A stretch of 7,861 nt of DNA from an uncultured Prevotellaceae bacterium. Lineage in GTDB: Bacteria > Bacteroidota > Bacteroidia > Bacteroidales > Bacteroidaceae. The notes below the pieces were generated by a model. It searched no databases. It had not been told where the DNA came from and saw only the letters and a list, made by a program, of their open reading frames with translations. A program made the translations under genes and the position numbers. This document shows, one piece after another, positions 1 to 6,527 of the stretch. Every line of letters begins with the position of its first letter. The stretch's first letter is position 1. The stretch covers positions 1-7,861 of the forward strand of contig CAMZHP010000153.1 of assembly GCA_947306845.1 (NCBI GenBank), read 5' to 3'.

Positions 1-732
1 GAACTTCATGGCATAAGGAATGAGGAAATAGCCTAATCCTGTTGCGAAGAGCACGATGAACGCCATCTCTGCCACCCCACTCCACTGCCATGCGGCAGAA
101 TAGAGAGGCTGAACGGGTTCTGTAATCAGTGCGATAGGAACGGTGACGATAGTGGAAACGAGAAACACATATTTCATCTGTGTGACAGAGCTGTATTTCT
201 CAGAAACCTTTCTTGTAATAATGAGATAAACCGCCCATGTGAGTACGCTGAGCACAGCTAGAGAGATTCCCAGCAAGTCGTTGGAGCCCGTTCCTCCTGA
301 CCACGACATGAAGAGCATGAGCAAGGCGCCACTGATACCAAGTATGACACCCAGCGTTTTGACCCCTGTGATTTTCTCTTTGATGAACAATGCCGCCAGA
401 ATCATGACTGCGACGGGGGTCAATGCTGCGACAAGTGAGAAATATACGGGTGTAGTATATTTGAGCGCTTCTGCAGTCAGTGTTTGTGAGATGAAGAAAC
501 CTAGGAGTCCACCAAGCATGATCGTGATGAGGTCGCGCCGCTCCACATGTTCTTTGGGCATGAAACATGCTACAACCCAAAACAATATGGTCGCTCCAAC
601 GCAACGTGAGGCCATGTATCCCATCGGTGTCACCCAGTCGTTCAGCAATGCTTTTGTGACGGGTACGCCTAATCCGAAAATTACATTCGCCAATAATATG
701 GCCATGTGGCCCTTAGCGAGTTTTGCATTCAT
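1..732 (-). CDS. EamA/DMT-family transporter, 3' end cut by the window edge
   Basis: Reading the minus strand from the ATG at 730-732 gives 244 open codons to base 1 with no stop, so the C-terminus lies outside the window. The protein is very hydrophobic. The first EamA repeat spans about residues 8-140 and ends in the typical pattern AALFIKEKITGVKTLGVIL followed by a Gly-rich helix (GISGALLML). A second repeat starts near residue 153 and is interrupted in GYFLIPYAMKF. EamA proteins of the drug/metabolite transporter superfamily usually have ten membrane helices and about 290-300 residues, so roughly 50 residues (about two helices) are missing. Members export or import small metabolites in the inner membrane; the substrate cannot be told from sequence. 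The gene starts 48 bases after the FKBP stop on the same strand, and I see no terminator and no good -7 box between them, so co-transcription is likely. Confidence 0.9.
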   Translation of the reverse strand, partial: MNAKLAKGHMAILLANVIFGLGVPVTKALLNDWVTPMGYMASRCVGATILFWVVACFMPKEHVERRDLITIMLGGLLGFFISQTLTAEALKYTTPVYFSLVAALTPVAVMILAALFIKEKITGVKTLGVILGISGALLMLFMSWSGGTGSNDLLGISLAVLSVLTWAVYLIITRKVSEKYSSVTQMKYVFLVSTIVTVPIALITEPVQPLYSAAWQWSGVAEMAFIVLFATGLGYFLIPYAMKF

Positions 733-780
733 CTTTATGTAATATTGTAAATTATAGGAATCATCTTCAACTGAGCACAA

Positions 781-1821
781 TTATTCTTCTATTCCCAGTA
801 CCTCAATGGTAAAGAAAAGGTCGGAATAAGGCTTGACGGCTCCAGCAGCACGGTCGCCGTAAGCTTGAGAATAAGGGATATAAATATCCCATTTCGAACC
901 TACCGGCATATTGGTGAGTGAGTGCCAAAAACCGGGAACCGTCTGGCTAGGACGCATCGTGACTGGCTCTCCGCGCTTGTAACTGCTGTCAAACACAGTA
1001 CCATCTATCAATTTTCCCTCATAATGCAGTTTTACCTTGGTGTCATCTTTGGGCTTGGGACCTTTCCCCTCAGTGACCACTTGATAGAGCACCCCTTTCC
1101 CTTTCGGCAGTTCCTTAAACCCCATTTTTTTGTATTTCAGTACATTTACAGCACTATTAGGCTTGCGGGAGGATTCTACTCCGATAGCCTCCGCCAAGCT
1201 CTTGTCCTTGATATTGGCAGCCAACTTATCTGCCACTTCCCTGATATCATCATACGATACCCAGAAGTTGAAGTCAGTTGGTTCAAGAGCCTTGTTCAGA
1301 CCAGCATTTAGTTCTTCCACCTTGTTAGCCAATTCCACGATAGAATCACCAGGATTATTTGTAAGTTGCGCCAATTGGGTGATTAGTTCATAAGCCGACT
1401 TGAAATTCTCCTGAGTGTCGCGGTATCTGGCAGGTGTGAGTTTTAGGCTAGCCGCATTGTCCTTGATATTTTCCATCAGCTGTTCCAGCACATCGGCAGC
1501 TCCATTATTTTTGAAGAACTCCTGCCTCCATTTGATCACCTGTCCGGCATCCTCAGTAGATACGAGTTCTCCTTTGGCATTGGTGCCCAACTGTTCTGTT
1601 TCGGTACGAACCCAGTTGTTCAAAAAATCATTCAGCATGATATTGGAGAGCCTGGATGCCACAATTGTGTTGACCTTCATCTGCATAGCATTGCTTTTGT
1701 AATTATTGCCAAACAGAAGGAAAGCCAACCATGCGGCACATCCAATACCCAATGCTACAATGCATACAAGCAGAGTCTTTTTCAAACCTCTGCTTTTATT
1801 GTTCCCTGTTTTCTTTTTCAT
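781..1821 (-). CDS. Membrane-anchored FKBP-type peptidyl-prolyl cis-trans isomerase
   Basis: The protein has 346 residues. A Lys-rich N-terminus is followed by one membrane helix (about 16-37, KKTLLVCIVALGIGCAAWLA) with no lipobox, so it should be an inner-membrane protein with a periplasmic body. Residues 45-230 are polar and mostly helical; I could not assign them to a family. Residues 243-344 are a clear FKBP domain: VKLHYEGKLIDGTVFDSS (Tyr267, Phe277 and Asp278 at pocket positions), the VPGFW...MPVGSKW segment, IPYSQAYGDRAAG (Tyr321) and the final strand DLFFTIEVLGIE. FKBPs isomerise Xaa-Pro bonds and help envelope proteins fold. The Trp at the base of the FKBP12 pocket (Trp59) aligns with Phe298, with a Trp one place later. 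ATG 1819-1821 is the natural start because it directly precedes the basic stretch and helix. A Bacteroidetes-type promoter lies 71 bases upstream. The transporter gene follows in the same direction. Confidence 0.9.
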   Translation of the reverse strand: MKKKTGNNKSRGLKKTLLVCIVALGIGCAAWLAFLLFGNNYKSNAMQMKVNTIVASRLSNIMLNDFLNNWVRTETEQLGTNAKGELVSTEDAGQVIKWRQEFFKNNGAADVLEQLMENIKDNAASLKLTPARYRDTQENFKSAYELITQLAQLTNNPGDSIVELANKVEELNAGLNKALEPTDFNFWVSYDDIREVADKLAANIKDKSLAEAIGVESSRKPNSAVNVLKYKKMGFKELPKGKGVLYQVVTEGKGPKPKDDTKVKLHYEGKLIDGTVFDSSYKRGEPVTMRPSQTVPGFWHSLTNMPVGSKWDIYIPYSQAYGDRAAGAVKPYSDLFFTIEVLGIEE

Positions 1822-1891
1822 TTGTGAGACATTTACAATTTGGGCACAATCCTTGCTTTCATTACAAGTTACATGCCTTGAGTTTCGAATG

Positions 1892-1927
1892 CAAAATTAT
1901 AAATAAAAAACGGGTTTGTGGCAACAA
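1892..1927 (-). promoter_or_regulatory. Promoter of the FKBP gene, Bacteroidetes type
   Basis: On the minus strand TAATTTTG lies at 1899-1892, an exact match to the Bacteroidetes -7 consensus TAnnTTTG, followed by CA. Two adjacent TTG triplets at 1927-1922 could be the -33 element; the nearer one leaves 22 bases, slightly more than the usual 19-21. Transcription would start near 1885, giving a leader of about 64 bases. Base pattern only; the start point is inferred. Confidence 0.65.
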
Positions 1928-1939
1928 CTTTAAAAAAAA

Positions 1940-1971
1940 TTTGCACATCTGAAAATATCATCGTAATTTTG
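1940..1971 (+). promoter_or_regulatory. Promoter of the CDF transporter gene, Bacteroidetes type
   Basis: TTTG at 1940-1943 and TAATTTTG at 1964-1971 are separated by 20 bases, a textbook Bacteroidetes -33/-7 pair. Transcription should begin near 1978, about 18 bases before the ATG at 1996. The position also rules out the GTG at 1918 as a start for this transcript. The heptamer TTTGCAC occurs at both elements (1940-1946 and 1968-1974). The element is back to back with the FKBP promoter, with 12 bases between the two -33 regions. Confidence 0.8.
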
Positions 1972-1995
1972 CACGAACACGACCTCCATACACAC

Positions 1996-2895
1996 ATGAA
2001 CGAGATTTCAAACAAACGAAAGATATATGATGTGACCCTGAAGGGTGCCGTCATCAACATACTGCTGTTGATTTCCAAATTCTGTGCTGGCATTTGGGGA
2101 CATTCCTCTGCCATCATGGCCGATGCCGTACATTCTTTGTCCGATTTGCTGACAGACATCATAGTTCTCGTATCAGTAAAATTAGGCGGGAAACCCAAAG
2201 ACAAGAGCCATGATTACGGATATGGCAAGGCAGCCACATTATCTGCCGCCATTTTGGGAGTTGTCCTTTTTATCATCAGCCTTGCAGTCTTCTATTACGG
2301 GATGCGCAACATGATCAGGTCATTCCAAGGGACCATTCTGGAGCGTCCGAGTTACTTTGCGCTGATCATTGCCATCGTGAGCATCATTCTCAAGGAATGG
2401 GCCTATCGGTTCACTATTCGTACTGCCCATGAGACACATTCATTTGCTGTGGCAGCAAACGCCTGGCATCACAGGTCGGACTCCTTTTCATCCATCGGTA
2501 CAACTATTGGCATCGCCGGTGCGTTTTTTTTAGGAGAGCGGTGGCGTGTTCTCGATCCCATCACATCCATCATAGTCAGCATTTTCATTTTAAAAATGGC
2601 ATTGGATCTCTTTTTCCGTGCAGTAGCCGAACTGACTGAAGCCAGTCTTCCCGATGCTATCGAAGAGGAAATTGCTGGTATTGCCAGAGTAGAAGGGAGC
2701 GAAGTTAATGTTGACCAAATTCTTACGCGCCGCATAGGTCATCATATAGCCATTGAAATAAGTATCAAACTGCCAGGCGATCTTACAGTAAAGGAAGCCC
2801 ATAAACACGCCTTACGTATCGAAAGTCAATTGAAAGAGCGTTTCGGAGAAGGGACACATGTAGGAGTGTATATTGAACCGAAGGAAGATTTGTAA
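1996..2895 (+). CDS. Cation diffusion facilitator (CDF) family metal transporter
   Basis: The 299-residue protein is of normal CDF length. Six membrane helices can be placed at about 13-33, 38-60, 79-101, 119-136, 150-180 and 186-205, followed by a cytosolic domain (about 212-295). The transport site is visible: His46 and Asp50 in helix 2 (ADAVHSLSD) and His158 and Asp162 in helix 5 (AWHHRSD). An HD-HD quartet is known from zinc exporters such as ZitB, so Zn(II) efflux by proton exchange is the best guess, but CDF selectivity is not safely read from sequence. The loop motif HDYGYGK is typical of the family. In the C-terminal domain His269 matches a dimer-interface metal ligand of YiiP, while other YiiP ligand positions hold Tyr and Glu. 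The frame stays open upstream to a GTG at 1918, but that stretch encodes no membrane or family-like sequence and contains the promoter, so ATG 1996 is chosen. Confidence 0.93.
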   Translation: MNEISNKRKIYDVTLKGAVINILLLISKFCAGIWGHSSAIMADAVHSLSDLLTDIIVLVSVKLGGKPKDKSHDYGYGKAATLSAAILGVVLFIISLAVFYYGMRNMIRSFQGTILERPSYFALIIAIVSIILKEWAYRFTIRTAHETHSFAVAANAWHHRSDSFSSIGTTIGIAGAFFLGERWRVLDPITSIIVSIFILKMALDLFFRAVAELTEASLPDAIEEEIAGIARVEGSEVNVDQILTRRIGHHIAIEISIKLPGDLTVKEAHKHALRIESQLKERFGEGTHVGVYIEPKEDL

Positions 2896-2900
2896 ATTAA

Positions 2901-2933
2901 AGATTGAGAATTTAGATTTGAGGATTTAGAATT
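2901..2933. repeat. Short imperfect tandem repeat after the CDF gene
   Basis: Directly after the CDF stop, AGATTGAGAATTT (2901-2913) is followed by AGATTTGAGGATTT (2914-2927) and a partial third unit starting AGAATT (2928). The units are 13-14 bases long and differ by one insertion and one substitution. The block is flanked by ATTAA and TTAAT. Function unknown; it may be simple-sequence slippage or the scar of a lost insertion. Confidence 0.5.
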
Positions 2934-2947
2934 AATCATTTTGATTA

Positions 2948-2969
2948 CCATTGCGAAAAATGGCAATGG
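2948..2969. repeat. Inverted repeat CCATTGC/GCAATGG, possible CDF 3' hairpin
   Basis: CCATTGC (2948-2954) and GCAATGG (2963-2969) form a perfect 7-bp stem with an 8-base loop, 53 bases after the CDF stop. No T-run follows, so it is not a standard intrinsic terminator. It could stabilise the 3' end of the CDF mRNA or be a protein-binding site. A shorter alternative stem, CCATT/AATGG, shares its left arm. Confidence 0.45.
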
Positions 2970-2979
2970 CGACAATTAA

Positions 2980-3006
2980 CGTTATTTAACCTAATTTTAA
3001 ATAACG
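2980..3006. repeat. Perfect 10-bp inverted repeat upstream of the rpoD promoter
   Basis: CGTTATTTAA (2980-2989) and TTAAATAACG (2997-3006) are exact reverse complements around a 7-base centre (CCTAATT). The right arm ends 28 bases before the rpoD -7 box, where an upstream regulator would bind. As RNA it would be an AT-rich hairpin with no immediate T-run (the first run of Ts begins about 20 bases later), so an operator or a weak CDF terminator are both possible. Centre plus right arm also contain TAATTTTA, one base from a -7 box. Confidence 0.6.
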
Positions 3007-3033
3007 ATAACATCAACCAATCATTATTTTTAT

Positions 3034-3041
3034 TAATTTTG
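3034..3041 (+). promoter_or_regulatory. -7 box of the rpoD promoter
   Basis: TAATTTTG followed by CATCG is an exact Bacteroidetes -7 match. Unlike the CDF and valS promoters, no TTG or TTTG lies 19-21 bases upstream, where the sequence is near AACATC, so the -33 element is missing or degenerate. Transcription would start near 3048, leaving a leader of about 67 bases that contains a hairpin. Confidence 0.65.
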
Positions 3042-3069
3042 CATCGAATTTATAAGAGAATTATATTAT

Positions 3070-3088
3070 CTACTTGATTTTCAAGTAG
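3070..3088 (+). promoter_or_regulatory. Hairpin in the rpoD leader
   Basis: CTACTTGA (3070-3077) and TCAAGTAG (3081-3088) form a perfect 8-bp stem with a 3-base loop, or 7 bp with a 5-base loop. It lies inside the predicted rpoD leader and ends 26 bases before the ATG. It may protect the mRNA 5' end, influence translation, or be a palindromic binding site just downstream of the transcription start. No known riboswitch pattern is recognised. Confidence 0.5.
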
Positions 3089-3114
3089 TTAATAAGAAAT
3101 TTAAGGTAAACAGG

Positions 3115-3987
3115 ATGAGACAATTAAAGATTTCAAAGAGTATCACCAATCGGTCGAGCGAAGCTTTGGACAAATATCTTGTTGAGATAGGTCGTGCCCC
3201 GCTGATATCGATTGATGAGGAGATAGAATTAGCCCAAAAAATCAAAAAAGGCGGTCCGGAAGGTGAGCGCGCCAAGAATAAATTAGTGACAGCCAATCTT
3301 CGTTTTGTGGTTTCAGTGGCCAAGCAATACCAGCATCAAGGACTTACACTTACAGACTTGATTGATGAAGGCAATATCGGCCTGATCAAAGCCGCCCAGA
3401 AATTTGACGAGACCCGTGGTTTCAAATTTATCTCTTACGCTGTTTGGTGGATCCGCCAAAGTATCCTTCAGGCTATTGCCGAGCAAAGCCGCATCGTCCG
3501 CCTCCCCCTCAACCAAGTAGGTTCACTCAATAAGATCAATCATGAGATCAACAAGTTTGAGCAGGAGAACATGCGTCATCCTTCTGTTTCCGAACTGTCG
3601 GAAGCTACAAAACTCGACGAGGAGAAGATCGGACAGAGCCTGATGGCCGACGGTCACCATGTATCTATCGATGCTCCTTTCCAGGACGGTGAAGACAACT
3701 GCATGCTCGACGTGATGCCGAGTGGTGACGACAGCAGAACGGACCGTTATGTTGACCATGAGTCTATGGCTTTGGAACTTGACTCCGTTCTGAATAAGGT
3801 ATTGAAGGACCGTGAAATCACCATCATCCGTGAATGTTTCGGCATAGGCCAGCCCGAAAAAGGATTGGAGGAGATTGGCGACCGTCTGGGCCTAACCCGC
3901 GAGCGCGTGCGTCAGATCCGTGAGAAGAGCATCGCCAAGTTGCGTGACAGCGGCAATGCGAAGATTCTGATGAAATATTTAGGATAA
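3115..3987 (+). CDS. rpoD: Primary RNA polymerase sigma factor (sigma-70 family, Bacteroidetes type)
   Basis: The 290-residue protein directs core RNA polymerase to housekeeping promoters. It begins MRQLKISKSITNR, the usual start of Bacteroidetes primary sigma factors, and has no region 1.1, hence its small size. Region 1.2 lies around 15-45. Region 2 spans about 55-125 with the core-binding and melting helices and the -10-recognition stretch FKFISYAVWWIRQSI (103-117). Region 3 spans about 126-205 (RIVRLPLNQVGSLNKI...VSIDAPFQDGEDN). Region 4 spans about 222-290 with the helix-turn-helix LEEIGDRLGLTRERVRQIRE (251-270). A short stretch, KKGGPEGERAK (44-54), looks longer than the equivalent in Bacteroides as I remember it and resembles Prevotella sequences. 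The start is fixed by the conserved N-terminus. The gene stands alone, with its own promoter and a strong terminator, and is the factor expected to read the TAnnTTTG promoters in this window. Confidence 0.96.
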   Translation: MRQLKISKSITNRSSEALDKYLVEIGRAPLISIDEEIELAQKIKKGGPEGERAKNKLVTANLRFVVSVAKQYQHQGLTLTDLIDEGNIGLIKAAQKFDETRGFKFISYAVWWIRQSILQAIAEQSRIVRLPLNQVGSLNKINHEINKFEQENMRHPSVSELSEATKLDEEKIGQSLMADGHHVSIDAPFQDGEDNCMLDVMPSGDDSRTDRYVDHESMALELDSVLNKVLKDREITIIRECFGIGQPEKGLEEIGDRLGLTRERVRQIREKSIAKLRDSGNAKILMKYLG

Positions 3988-3988
3988 G

Positions 3989-4008
3989 ATTCTTTTGGAC
4001 ATAAGAAT
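3989..4008 (+). repeat. Small inverted repeat right after rpoD
   Basis: ATTCTT (3989-3994) and AAGAAT (4003-4008) can form a 6-bp stem with an 8-base loop, one base after the rpoD stop. Alone it is weak; together with the terminator four bases later it gives two stacked 3' hairpins. Confidence 0.35.
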
Positions 4009-4011
4009 ACA

Positions 4012-4039
4012 GGGTGCGTCGGACGATGCACCCTTTTTT
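4012..4039 (+). terminator. Intrinsic terminator of rpoD
   Basis: GGGTGCGTC (4012-4020) pairs with GATGCACCC (4025-4033) in a 9-bp stem with one G-U pair and a GGAC loop, followed at once by six Ts (4034-4039). This is a standard rho-independent terminator 25 bases after the rpoD stop. It lies only 27 bases before the bglX start, so any rpoD-initiated transcript of bglX has to read through it. Confidence 0.9.
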
Positions 4040-4065
4040 GAAAACAACCCATCACCCGAAAAGAC

Positions 4066-6369
4066 ATGAAGCAAGCATTACTGACATTCATCGTAGCGCT
4101 CCTGTTGCCGACTGCCATGTCGGCGAGGAAGCCCAAGAAAATCACGCAAAACAAAGAAGAATTCATCTACGAGTTGATGTCGCGCATGACCATAGAGGAG
4201 AAAATCGGCCAACTCAACCTTCTCGATGCAGGACAGTTGAACACCGGTGTCGGCCAGAAAGGCGTTGAAGACCAATCTATCCTCAACGGTGAGGTGGGCG
4301 GTTTCCTCAGTCTGATGGGTGTGGACCGCATCCGCGAAGTGCAGCAATATGCCGTGGAGAAATCACGTTTGGGCATTCCGCTACTGTTTGGCCTCGATGT
4401 CATCCATGGCTATCACACCATCTTCCCCATCCCCCTTGCCATGTCGTGCACTTGGGACTTGGAGAAGGTGCAATTGGCCGCCCGGACAGCTGCTATCGAA
4501 GCTACGGCAGATGGTATTCCATGGGTCTACAGTCCGATGGTTGACATCTGTCGAGATGCCCGGTGGGGCCGTATCGCCGAGAGTGCCGGTGAAGACCCAT
4601 TTTTGGGAAGCGAAATCGCCAAAGCCATGGTGCTCGGCTACCAAGGAGACAAGCGCCATGGAGGGCAATACGCCCCCGACGAGGTGATGGCATGCGTGAA
4701 GCATTTCGCCCTTTACGGTGCATCAGAGTCAGGTCTGGACTATAATGTGACAGACATGAGCCGTGTGAGGATGTACAACGACTACCTCGCCCCATACCGT
4801 GCCGCTGTCGACGCAGGTGTGGGCAGTGTGATGTCATCCTTCAACACAATAGACTACGAACCCGCCACCGCCAGTCGCTGGTTGTTGACCAGTCTCTTGC
4901 GTGAGCAATGGAACTTCAACGGCTTTGTGGTGACCGACTATGGTTCGATTGGCGAGATGCGTGCCTGGGGATGCGGCGACCTTCAAGCTTGCTCTGCTCG
5001 TGCGTTATCCGCCGGCACCGACTTCGACATGTGCTCCCGCGGTTTTGTGGGAACACTGAAGAAGTCTTTGGAAGAAGGATTGGTAACTGAGAAGCAGATA
5101 GACACCGCCTGTCGCCGTATGCTGGAAGCGAAATGGGATTTGGGCCTCTTCGAAGACCCCTACCGCTATTGCAGCCAGCCCGCCAAGAAACGGAAAGACG
5201 TGCTCTACACCGACGCCTCCCGGGCACTAGCCCGCCAGATAGCGGCAGAGAGCTTCGTCCTGTTGAAAAATGACAACCACCTGCTCCCCCTCGATAAGAA
5301 AGGCAAGATCGCCCTCGTCGGCCCGATGGCCCATGCTCCCAAAAACATGCGCGGCAACTGGGCACCGACTGCCAACACCAACCCGAATGAGTTCTCCACC
5401 CTTTTGGAAAGCATGCGCCGTGCTTTGGGTCAGCAAGCCGAGGTGGTCTATGCCAAGGGAAGCAACATCCACGAGGACGCTCAGATAGAAGCTAACTGGG
5501 AAGTCTTCGGCACCGATATCCGCGACCCGCGTTCCGAAGCCGAGTTGCTCAAGGAGGCGCTCCAAACGGTTGCCGATGCCGATGTCATCATTGCCGCCAT
5601 CGGCGAGTCACAAGAGATGACAGGAGAAAGTGCGAGCCGCTCCGACCTCAACCTTCCCGAGACACAGCAACGCCTTTTGAAGGCATTGAAAGCCACTGGC
5701 AAGCCCATCGTGGTGGTCTATTTCACCGGCCGTCCCGTAGTGATGAAATGGGAGAAGGAAAACATCCCTGCCATTCTCAATGTATGGTTTGGCGGCAGTG
5801 AGGGCGGCGACGCCATCTGTGACGTTCTCTTCGGTGATGCCAGTCCAAGCGGCAAACTCACCACCTCATTCCCACAAACTACCGGCCAGGAGCCGTTCTA
5901 TTACAACCATATGGTGACAGGTCGTCCCACCAACAAATGGTTCAGCAAATACTCCACCAACTATACTGACATCGATGGTAGCGCTGTGTTCCCCTTCGGC
6001 TATGGCTTGACATACACAACCTTCGAGTATGGTCCGCTATCGCTCAGTAGTGACAAGTTCCGCTCCAGTGACAAAATCGAGGCACGTGTGACGGTGAAGA
6101 ACACCGGGCGGCGTGCCGGTGATGAAATCGTGCAGATGTACATTCATGACACCGCTGCCTCCATTGCACGCCCCATCAAGGAATTGAAAGGTTTCCGACG
6201 CATCCATCTCGAACCCGGAGAGCAAAAAACGGTGATCTTCGAAGTGGACGAGGAACTGTTGAAATTCTACAATGCCAACTTGCGCCTCGTCGCCGAGCCA
6301 GGAGAGTTCACCCTGATGGTTGGCCCAAACAGCGAAGACCTACAAAGCAAGACCTTTGTCCTGGAGTGA
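4066..6369 (+). CDS. bglX: Periplasmic beta-glucosidase, glycoside hydrolase family 3 (BglX type)
   Basis: The 767-residue protein closely follows E. coli BglX in length and motif order. Residues 1-20 (MKQALLTFIVALLLPTAMSA) are a Sec signal peptide with an AxA-like cleavage site and no lipobox, so a soluble periplasmic enzyme is expected. It should release glucose from the non-reducing ends of beta-linked oligosaccharides. The N-terminal barrel carries CRDARWGRIAESAGEDP (162-178), Lys212-His213 in VKHF, and the nucleophile Asp291 in GFVVTDYGS. The alpha/beta sandwich (about 390-600) holds GESQEMTGESASRSD; the acid/base is probably a Glu here, with Glu521 the likeliest by comparison with BglX. 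FPFGYGLTYTTF (642-653) leads into a fibronectin-III-like domain to the C-terminus. The ATG at 4066 directly begins the signal peptide. No -7 box is seen between the rpoD terminator and this start. Exact substrate is not determinable; no SusC/D or regulator genes adjoin it. Confidence 0.95.
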   Translation: MKQALLTFIVALLLPTAMSARKPKKITQNKEEFIYELMSRMTIEEKIGQLNLLDAGQLNTGVGQKGVEDQSILNGEVGGFLSLMGVDRIREVQQYAVEKSRLGIPLLFGLDVIHGYHTIFPIPLAMSCTWDLEKVQLAARTAAIEATADGIPWVYSPMVDICRDARWGRIAESAGEDPFLGSEIAKAMVLGYQGDKRHGGQYAPDEVMACVKHFALYGASESGLDYNVTDMSRVRMYNDYLAPYRAAVDAGVGSVMSSFNTIDYEPATASRWLLTSLLREQWNFNGFVVTDYGSIGEMRAWGCGDLQACSARALSAGTDFDMCSRGFVGTLKKSLEEGLVTEKQIDTACRRMLEAKWDLGLFEDPYRYCSQPAKKRKDVLYTDASRALARQIAAESFVLLKNDNHLLPLDKKGKIALVGPMAHAPKNMRGNWAPTANTNPNEFSTLLESMRRALGQQAEVVYAKGSNIHEDAQIEANWEVFGTDIRDPRSEAELLKEALQTVADADVIIAAIGESQEMTGESASRSDLNLPETQQRLLKALKATGKPIVVVYFTGRPVVMKWEKENIPAILNVWFGGSEGGDAICDVLFGDASPSGKLTTSFPQTTGQEPFYYNHMVTGRPTNKWFSKYSTNYTDIDGSAVFPFGYGLTYTTFEYGPLSLSSDKFRSSDKIEARVTVKNTGRRAGDEIVQMYIHDTAASIARPIKELKGFRRIHLEPGEQKTVIFEVDEELLKFYNANLRLVAEPGEFTLMVGPNSEDLQSKTFVLE

Positions 6370-6527
6370 ACAATGAGCCCTACGAGTCTGACCATCTAGG
6401 TTTCAGGACATCTATGATGAATCCGCTGTACTTGCCAAACAGGTTTTCATCTATGCAGATTTACACAAGCAACAGAACCTACATTTGTCAAGCATCGGAC
6501 CGGAGTACAAAATAATTGGGTATTTGT

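Noticed and set aside
239..742. 167-codon open frame on the plus strand
   Set aside because: It is antisense to the EamA transporter frame, which has clear membrane-helix repeats; this frame shows no coherent protein features.
1833..1862. Nine-codon upstream frame (MKARIVPKL) in the FKBP leader
   Set aside because: It has no ribosome-site signal and no run of regulatory codons, and short ATG frames of this size are expected by chance.
4916..5365. 149-codon minus-strand open frame inside bglX
   Set aside because: The Arg-, Ser- and Cys-rich composition is typical of a shadow frame, and the plus strand carries the GH3 nucleophile region here.
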